Both the position numbers and the translations under genes were made by a program. From NCBI GenBank assembly GCA_038380435.1, contig JAWZYU010000055.1:3183680-3247679 (forward strand): a stretch of 64,000 bases of DNA, in the 5' to 3' direction. The notes under the pieces are model-generated. The model did not search any database, was not told where the DNA came from, and saw nothing but the letters and a program-made list of their open reading frames with translations. This document shows, piece after piece, positions 57,091 to 64,000 of the stretch. This DNA comes from Ryuthela nishihirai. Lineage: Eukaryota > Arthropoda > Arachnida > Araneae > Heptathelidae. Position 1 is the stretch's first letter, and each line of letters opens with the position of its first letter.

Positions 57091-57540
57091 CCCACCAAGA
57101 ATTCTTCAGTAAAATTTTTAATATTAAATACAAAATAAATTATAATATTCGTATATGTAATATGTATGCATGCGTAATATATATTCATTTTATTTCCTTG
57201 ATATATAATTAACAAATCATATATATATAAAATTTCCGTTATTAATGAATTTCTAAAACTACCAGTAATTTATTTGATTAAAATAATCTTTAAAGTACTG
57301 ACAAAATGAAACTTTACCATACTGATTCTTACCATGTCTGCAAGATCGAAACCAATATCCTTTTTTTCCGATTTTAATTCATTTATTTAATACGTCATTA
57401 AATAACGATGTCAGAATACGAGAATGAAAAAAAGAAAGAAACCTCAACGGAAAGCAAAACAAAAGAAACAATTCCATTTAAATACTCAAGAGATATAAAA
57501 AGAAAAACACCGAAACTAGCTAATATCGAAATGGTTTCTG
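57091..57540. other. AT-rich unique region
   Basis: No repeat family is recognised. An open frame starting at 57408 (138 codons) has a Lys/Glu/Thr-rich N-terminus with no domain I know and runs into the CpG-rich island. It is not supported as a gene. Confidence 0.4.
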
Positions 57541-57544
57541 TTAT

Positions 57545-58350
57545 CTCAAGCACCTTCTACTTGCAAATTGTTTCCCTACCAAGAAATGAAACAGAACTCT
57601 TCGACTGCGGTTTCTTTTTTTTTCCGCTGTCACGCCAGATGTCGCTGACACGCGTTGAACACGGACAAGTGTTTCGCGGAGAAAACAACAAAAGGAGAAA
57701 AATAAACGGTAGGAGAAACCGTCTCGAAAAAGACCGGATTCAACAGTATACAGTTGAAGCCTCCGCCACATACACAGACTCACAGACATGCATACTGTTA
57801 CCCAAAACCAGAAACCTTGCATGAATACGCTCGGCAGCAATTCCCGATATACTCCGGGAGCTTCCCGCACCCGTCTCAGTGAGAGAACTAGAAGTACACT
57901 TCAACGCCGCGGCGGCCGCTGCTCCGCAATCAACGCTACCAACACTCTAGCAAGGCGGAGATACGGCGGCCGTCTTCACACACTAACACCTCACCATAAT
58001 GGGGTGGCCAACCTGGTCGATTCTGTGGGTGACAGTTTCAATTGGGAAACGCCCGCGATTGCCCACGAGAGCGGTTGACAGTGTGTGCCACCATCTTGTG
58101 GTGACAGGCCCCATTCAATGACTCGGCGATTGGAAATTACATTAGCCCACTTGTATAACGCCGCTGGTCGAATTTAGATGAACTGGGTGGTTAGTGTAAT
58201 CTACAGTGGTGGCAGTTGGCACTTTCTAGCAACCCCCACCACCCCCCTCACAATACCCCAACCTCTTCTATTATCTCATTTTCTCTTTCCCGATATGCCT
58301 CGCGGCAGGTCTATAAATGATCGCATACAGTTAATAAAGAGGGCTCATAA
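57545..58350. promoter_or_regulatory. CpG-rich unique island, possible promoter or exon
   Basis: GC- and CpG-rich sequence in an AT-rich setting (for example CGCCGCGGCGGCCGCTGCTC near 57905). A CACCATCTTGTGGTG interrupted palindrome near 58089 includes a YY1-like CCATCTT. Open frames at 57408-57824, 57788-58078 and 58178-58471 overlap it, but none shows a recognisable domain or convincing splice structure. It could be a 5' end of an unseen gene. I see nothing that fixes direction. Confidence 0.35.
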
Positions 58351-58655
58351 ACAGGTCTTCGGCGTTAGTATGGTTAATGCTGATTCCTGCTTAGCGCACC
58401 ACATACAGCCAATTCAATTTTGCTTTGAGTTAGGCCTAAGAATTTCAGATAAATACTATGTATCTGGATGATGAGTTAATAGGCGAATTGTGGCTTTATT
58501 CGCAGGAAGAATCTGATTTTTTTCTCCATTTTTTTTTGCTTTAAAATAAATCTCTTGCGGTTGTCTAGAAGAATTTATGTTCTAATAGTGTGTAAAGGGT
58601 GCTCTACTTTTATTCGAATTTTAGTTTTTTTTTTGCTTTACGTTTTTTGGATTCT
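58351..58655. other. Unique AT-rich spacer
   Basis: No feature is recognised between the CpG-rich island and the following satellite. Confidence 0.5.
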
Positions 58656-61191
58656 ATGAGTTTGTTTATAAGAGTATGCGCTTGTTTGCAAGAGTATGTC
58701 ATTGTTCCTAAGCGTATGTACTTGATCGTAAGCGCATATGCTTGTTTGTAAGAGTACGTTCCTGTTTATAAGAGCATGAACATATATAATATAACAAGAA
58801 TATGTGCTTGTTTGTAAGTGTATGTACTTATTGTTTGTAAGCGTATGTACTTATTCGTAAGCGCATGTTCTTGTTTGTAAGAGCACTTTCTTTTTTATAA
58901 GCATATGTACTTATTCGTAAGCGCATGTGCTTGTTTGTAGGAGCACTTTCTTGTTTGTAAGCGTATGTACTTATTCCTAAGCGCATGTTCTTCTTTGTAA
59001 GAGTACTTTCTTGTTTGTAAGAGTATGTACTTATTCGTAAGCGCATGTGCTTGTTTGTAAGAGCACTTTCTTGTTTGTAAAAGTATGTACTTATTCCTAA
59101 GCGTATGTTCTTCTTTGTAAGAGTACTTTCTTGTTTGTAAGAGTATGTATTTATTCGTAAGCGCATGTGCTTGTTTGTAGGAGCACTTTCTTGTTTGTAA
59201 GCGTATGTACTTATTCCTAAGCGCATGTTCTTCTTTGTAAGAGTACTTTCTTTTTTATAAGCATATGTACTTATTCGTAAGCGCATGTGCTTGTTTGTAG
59301 GAGCACTTTCTTGTTTGTAAGCGTATGTACTTATTCCTAAGCGCATGTTCTTCTTTGTAAGAGTACTTTCTTGTTTGTAAGAGTATGTGCTTATTCATAA
59401 GCGCATGTGCTTGTTTGTAGGAGCACTTTCTTGTTTGTAAGAGTATGTACTTATTCCTAAGCGCATGTTCTTCTTTGTAAGAGTACTTTCTTGTTTGTAA
59501 GAGTATGTATTTATTCGTAAGCGCATGTGCTTGTTTGTAGGAGCACTTTCTTGTTTGTAAGCGTATGTACTTATTCGTAAACGCATGTGCTTGTTTGTAA
59601 GAGCACTTTCTTGTTTGTAAGCGTATATACTTATTCGTAAGCGCTTGTGCTTGTTTGTAAGTGTACTTTCTTATTTGTAAGAGTATGTACTTATTCATAA
59701 ACGCTTGTGCTTCTTTGTATGAGCACTTTCTTGTTTGTAAGCGTAGGTACTTATTCCTAAGCGCATGTTATTCTTTGTAAGAGTACTTTTTGTTTGTAAG
59801 CGTATGTACTTATTCCTAAGCGCATGTGCTTGTTTGTAAGAGTACTTTTTTTTTATAAGCATATGTACTTATTCGTAAGCGCATGTGCTTGTTTGTAGGA
59901 GCACTTTCTTGTTTGTAAGCGTATGTACTTATTCCTAAGCGCATGTTCTTCTTTGTAAGAGTACTTTCTTGTTTCTAAGAGTATGTACTTATTCGTAAGC
60001 GCATGTGCTTGTTTGTAAAAGCACTTTCTTGTTTGTAAGAGTATGTACTTATTCATAAGCGCATGTGCTTGTTTGTAGGAGCACTTTCTTGTTTGTAAGC
60101 GTATGTACTTATTCATTGTAGGAGCACTTTCTTGTTTGTAAGCGTATGTACTTATTCCTAAGCGCATGTTCTTCTTTGTAAGAGTACTTTCTTGTTTGTA
60201 AGCGTATGTACTTATTCCTAAGCGCATGTTCTTCTTTGTAAGAGTACTTTCTTGTTTGTAAGCGTATGTACTTATTCATAAGCGCATGTGCTTGTCTGTA
60301 GGAGCACTTTCTTGTTTGTAAGCGTATGTACTTATTCCTAAGCGCATGTTTTTCTTTGTAAGAGTACTTTCTTGTTTGTAAGAGTATGTACTTATTCATA
60401 AGCGCATGTGCTTGTTTGTAGGAGCACTTTCTTGTTTGTAAGAGTATGTACTTATTCCTAAGCGCATGTTCTTCTTTGTAAGAGTACTTTCTTGTTTGTA
60501 AGCGTATGTATTTATTCGTAAGCGCATGTGTTTGTTTGTAGGAGCACTTTCTTGTTTGTAAGCGTATGTACTTATTCCTAAGCGCATGTTCTTCTTTGTA
60601 AGAGTACTTTCTTCTTTGTAAGAGTATGTACTTATTCATAAGCGCATGTGCTTGTTTGTAGGAGCACTTTCTTGTTTGTAAGAGTATGTACTTATTCCTA
60701 AGCGCATGTTCTTCTTTGTAAGAGTACTTTCTTGTTTGTAAGCGTATGTACTTATTCCTAAGCGCATGTTCTTCTTTGTAAGAGTACTTTCTTATTTGTA
60801 AGAGTATGTGCTTATTCGTAAGCGCATGTGCTTGTTTGTAGGAGCACTTTCTTGTTTGTAAGCGTATGTACTTATTCCTAAGCGCATGTTCTTCTTTGTA
60901 AGAGTACTTTCTTGTTTGTAAGAGTATGTACTTATTCATAAGAACATGTGCTTGTTTGTAGGAGCACTTTCTTGTTTGTAAGCGTATGTACTTATTCCTA
61001 AGCGCATGTTCTTCTTTGTAAGAGTACTTTCTTGTTTGTAAGAGTATGTACTTATTCATAAGCGCATGTGCTTGTTTGTAGGAGCACTTTCTTGTTTGTA
61101 AGCGTATGTACTTATTCCTAAGCGCATGTTCTTCTTTGTAAGAGTACTTTCTTGTTTGTAAGCGTATGTACTTATTCCTAAGCGTTTTGGT

Positions 61192-61378
61192 AACGGGCCA
61201 GGGTTTAACGTCCCATCCGACGGACGGCGGCCTTTCGAAGCCCATCGGTGTCCCCTACTGACCGTGGGCAGGGCGGGGAATTTTGCGGAGATAAATCTCA
61301 ACGCTGACCCAGCTGGGACTCGAACCTGGGAACTACAGATTACGACCCTGGCGCGCTACCGACTGAGCCACCCCCGTC
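61192..61378 (-). mobile_element. SINE-A fragment in Sat60b, copy 1
   Basis: Minus-strand head and first part of the body, ending abruptly at GCCAGGGTTTAACGTCCC. The whole 3' half is missing, so the satellite/SINE joint is a rearrangement rather than an insertion end. Confidence 0.9.
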
Positions 61379-61544
61379 GCTAAAGATACAGTAGAATAAT
61401 ACCTGGAATATTTTCCCCTTTTTGAAGGGAAGGGTACAAATACATCTACTATAAACAAACACACAAACTACAGACACGTTCAAACTAACACACAAACAAC
61501 TACAGACACTTTCAAACAAACACAGACGCACTGTAAGATTATGT
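61379..61544. other. Linker between SINE fragment and satellite, copy 1
   Basis: Unique CA-rich sequence (ACACACAAACTACAGACACG repeated with variation). No gene is seen. Confidence 0.6.
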
Positions 61545-62426
61545 TTTTGTTTGTAAGCGTATGTACTTATTCATAAACGCATGTGCTTGTTTGTAGGAGC
61601 ACTTTCTTGTTTGTAAGAGTATGTACTTATTCATAAGCGCATGTGCTTGTTTGTAGGAGCACTTTCTTGTTTGTAAGAGTATGTACTTATTCCTAAGCGC
61701 ATGTTCTTCTTTGTAAGAGTACTTTCTTGTTTGTAAGCGTATGTATTTATTCGTAAGCGCATGTGTTTGTTTGTAGGAGCACTTTCTTGTTTGTAAGCGT
61801 ATGTACTTATTCCTAAGCGCATGTTCTTCTTTGTAAGAGTACTTTCTTGTTTGTAAGAGTATGTACTTATTCATAAGCGCATGTGCTTGTTTGTAGGAGC
61901 ACTTTCTTGTTTGTAAGAGTATGTACTTATTCCTAAGCGCATGTTCTTCTTTGTAAGAGTACTTTCTTGTTTGTAAGCGTATGTACTTATTCCTAAGCGC
62001 ATGTTCTTCTTTGTAAGAGTACTTTCTTATTTGTAAGAGTATGTGCTTATTCGTAAGCGCATGTGCTTGTTTGTAGGAGCACTTTCTTGTTTGTAAGCGT
62101 ATGTACTTATTCCTAAGCGCATGTTCTTCTTTGTAAGAGTACTTTCTTGTTTGTAAGAGTATGTACTTATTCATAAGAACATGTGCTTGTTTGTAGGAGC
62201 ACTTTCTTGTTTGTAAGCGTATGTACTTATTCCTAAGCGCATGTTCTTCTTTGTAAGAGTACTTTCTTGTTTGTAAGAGTATGTACTTATTCATAAGCGC
62301 ATGTGCTTGTTTGTAGGAGCACTTTCTTGTTTGTAAGCGTATGTACTTATTCCTAAGCGCATGTTCTTCTTTGTAAGAGTACTTTCTTGTTTGTAAGCGT
62401 ATGTACTTATTCCTAAGCGTTTTGGT

Positions 62427-62613
62427 AACGGGCCAGGGTTTAACGTCCCATCCGACGGACGGCGGCCTTTCGAAGCCCATCGGTGTCCCCTACTGACAGT
62501 GGGCAGGGCGGGGAATTTTGCGGAGATAAATCTCAACGCTGACCCAGCTGGGACTCGAACCTGGGAACTACAGATTACGACCCTGGCGCGCTACCGACTG
62601 AGCCACCCCCGTC
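62427..62613 (-). mobile_element. SINE-A fragment in Sat60b, copy 2
   Basis: Duplicate of 61192-61378 at +1,235 bp with one visible substitution. Confidence 0.9.
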
Positions 62614-62779
62614 GCTAAAGATACAGTAGAATAATACCTGGAATATTTTCCCCTTTTTGAAGGGAAGGGTACAAATACATCTACTATAAACAAACACACA
62701 AACTACAGACACGTTCAAACTAACACACAAACAACTACAGACACTTTCAAACAAACACAGACGCACTGTAAGATTATGT
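62614..62779. other. Linker, copy 2
   Basis: Same sequence as 61379-61544. Confidence 0.6.
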
Positions 62780-63145
62780 TTTTGTTTGTAAGCGTATGTA
62801 CTTATTCATAAACGCATGTGCTTGTTTGTAGGAGCACTTTCTTGTTTGTAAGCGTATGTACTTATTCCTAAGCGCATGTTCTTCTTTGTAAGAGTACTTT
62901 CTTGTTCGTAAGCGTATGTACTTATTCGTAAACGCATGTGTTTGTTTGTAAGTGTACTTTCTTGTTTGTAAGTGTTATGTACTTATTCGTAGACGCAGGT
63001 GCTTGTTTGTAAGAGTACTTTCTTGTTTGTAAGTGTACTTTCTTGTTTGTAAGTGTACTTTCTTGTTTGTAAATGTATGTACTTATTCGTAGACGCATGT
63101 GCTTGTTTGTTAGAGTACTTTCTTGTTCGTAAGCGTATGTACTTA

Positions 63146-63360
63146 AGTAGTTTCATCACACCCGACGGTATCCCCTTTGCACAGTGCTTTCCCCCCCTAT
63201 GTCGCAATCGTCCACGTTGCCTTCTTGACTTGGACCCCCTATGTCGCAATCGACCGGAAATTGACCTGTGCTGGGCCACGCTGCCTTCTAAACTTTGACC
63301 CCTATGTTGCAATCAACAGGAAATTGACCCTGGCGTAGCAACTGTCGTGGTATTAATAAT
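63146..63360. repeat. Short ~65-bp tandem repeat
   Basis: CCCCTATGTCGCAATCG occurs near 63197 and 63237 and, changed to CCCCTATGTTGCAATCA, near 63299. Partial GGAAATTGACC and ACGCTGCCTTCT blocks lie between. Confidence 0.7.
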
Positions 63361-63489
63361 TCATAATTAATAATTCATAATTAAAAATTCCTCCCCCTTT
63401 TAACCCCTTGTGCTATCTAGTTTTTAACTCTAATTTTAAGCTCCCCTTCTCGAATAGTCTCGATTTTCCTTTATCGATTTTCCTTTATT

Positions 63490-63955
63490 TCAGACCCCCC
63501 AATGGTTGACTTATATTTTAAACCCTCCACTTGCAGACCCCCTGGTTGACCTATATTTTAAGCCCTACCTATATTTTAAGCCCCCTTCTTCCCTCGGATT
63601 ACAAGCCTCAGAATAATTGCACAGAAAAGGATGACACAAGTCTCAATTGTAAAAACACCTCCAAAAAGACCCCCCTGGTTGACCTATATTTTAAGCCCTA
63701 CCTATATTTTAAGCCCCCTCCTTCCCACGGACTGGTTGATGCACGCCTAAGAATAATTGCACAGAAAAGGATGATTACAAGTCTCAATTGCAAAAACACC
63801 TCCAAAAAGACCCCCCTGGTTGACCAATATTTTAAGCTCTACCTATATTTTAAGGCCCCTCCTTCCCTCAGACCGGCTGATGCACGCCTCAGAATAATTG
63901 CACAGAAAAGGATGATACAAGTCTCAATTGTAAAATCAACTCCCAAAGTTGTATT
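63490..63955. repeat. 132-141-bp tandem repeat
   Basis: GACCCCCCTGGTTGACC-type starts occur near 63536, 63668 and 63809. Each is followed by TATATTTTAAGCCC twice and, further on, GAATAATTGCACAGAAAAGG. A shorter relative precedes at 63490. No coding potential is recognised; the array may extend beyond the window. Confidence 0.85.
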
Positions 63956-64000
63956 CTTATTAAACCTCCCTCCCCTTAAAAAACTAATCGGTGGTGTCCA

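Larger units (their letters stand above)
60375..62840. repeat. 1,235-bp tandem segmental duplication
   Basis: The stretch from about 60375 to 61605, including satellite, a SINE-A fragment and a 160-bp linker, is repeated from about 61610 to 62840. Corresponding points are exactly 1,235 bp apart (for example 61301/62536 and 61531/62766). Very few differences are visible, such as ACTGACCGTGG versus ACTGACAGTGG, so the event is recent. Confidence 0.92.
58656..63145. repeat. Second 60-bp satellite (Sat60b), three 20-bp subunits
   Basis: Each 60-bp unit is three variants of a 20-bp monomer, for example CTTGTTTGTAAGCGTATGTA, CTTATTCCTAAGCGCATGTT and CTTCTTTGTAAGAGTACTTT. Two unit types alternate over much of the array (CTAAGCGCATGTTCTTC type and ATAAGCGCATGTGCTTG type), making a 120-bp dimer. 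The minus strand is stop-poor, so frames of up to 378 codons arise with 20-residue periodicity and run into a SINE fragment; they are not genes. It is interrupted at 61192-61540 and 62427-62775 and unrelated to the 23-kb array. Confidence 0.97.

Noticed and set aside
57408..58471. Three overlapping open frames as a candidate gene
   Set aside because: No recognisable domain, Lys/Glu- or Pro-rich composition, and no supported splice sites. Kept only as a CpG-rich island.
60109..61245. 378-codon minus-strand open frame (and 313 codons at 61539-62480)
   Set aside because: Translation is a 20-residue echo of the 60-bp satellite and starts inside an antisense SINE-A. Period divisible by three with a stop-free unit explains its length.

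Overview
This is a repeat-dominated eukaryotic nuclear window, most likely from an arthropod. A chelicerate is possible but cannot be shown from this sequence. The eukaryotic call rests on one spliced exon with a DMRT-family DMA domain, two families of tRNA-derived SINEs, several LINE remnants, a probable solo LTR, a Tigger/pogo-type DNA transposon and six or more satellite families. There is no prokaryotic gene organisation, operon or CRISPR array.

Only one genuine host coding segment can be supported: the 3' terminal exon of a DMRT (doublesex/mab-3-related) transcription factor at 18215-19287 on the + strand, followed by a 3' UTR with two AATAAA signals. Its DNA-binding DM-domain exon is not seen. 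If it lies upstream, the first 18 kb here would be intron filled with repeats.

Layout:
1-1345, 145-bp satellite.
1.5-4.05 kb, nested SINEs and a decayed RNase H-bearing LINE end.
4.05-7.79 kb, 52-bp satellite with a 413-bp higher-order repeat.
8.04-13.35 kb, dense SINE cluster, a CpG-rich promoter-like island (about 10.3-10.65 kb) and a LINE 3' end.
13.37-18.04 kb, 31-bp satellite invaded by a solo LTR and a 5'-truncated LINE.
18.2-19.7 kb, Dmrt exon and 3' UTR.
19.9-22.2 kb, SINEs.
22.57-23.04 kb, 32-bp satellite.
23.04-46.17 kb, a 23-kb array of a 60-bp satellite with nested duplications.
46.3-48.7 kb, SINEs.
48.8-49.15 kb, Jockey-type LINE relic.
49.7-56.6 kb, a SINE-bounded segmental duplication around a large inverted repeat that holds the Tigger derivative.
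57.5-58.35 kb, a CpG-rich unique island.
58.66-63.15 kb, a second 60-bp satellite (three 20-bp subunits) with a recent 1,235-bp tandem duplication.
63.15-64 kb, two short tandem repeats.

Two SINE families are named here for reference. SINE-A (about 385 bp) has a tRNA-Met-like head and a CCCAA-type tail. SINE-B (about 200 bp) has a tRNA-Leu/Ser-like head. The most unusual structure is the repeated amplification of the 3' module of SINE-A (1 to 5 copies per element); one three-module element sits between perfect 13-bp target-site duplications. Nearly all long open frames in the window are by-products of stop-free satellite units whose length is divisible by three, or antisense frames of SINE-A. 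They should not be annotated as proteins.
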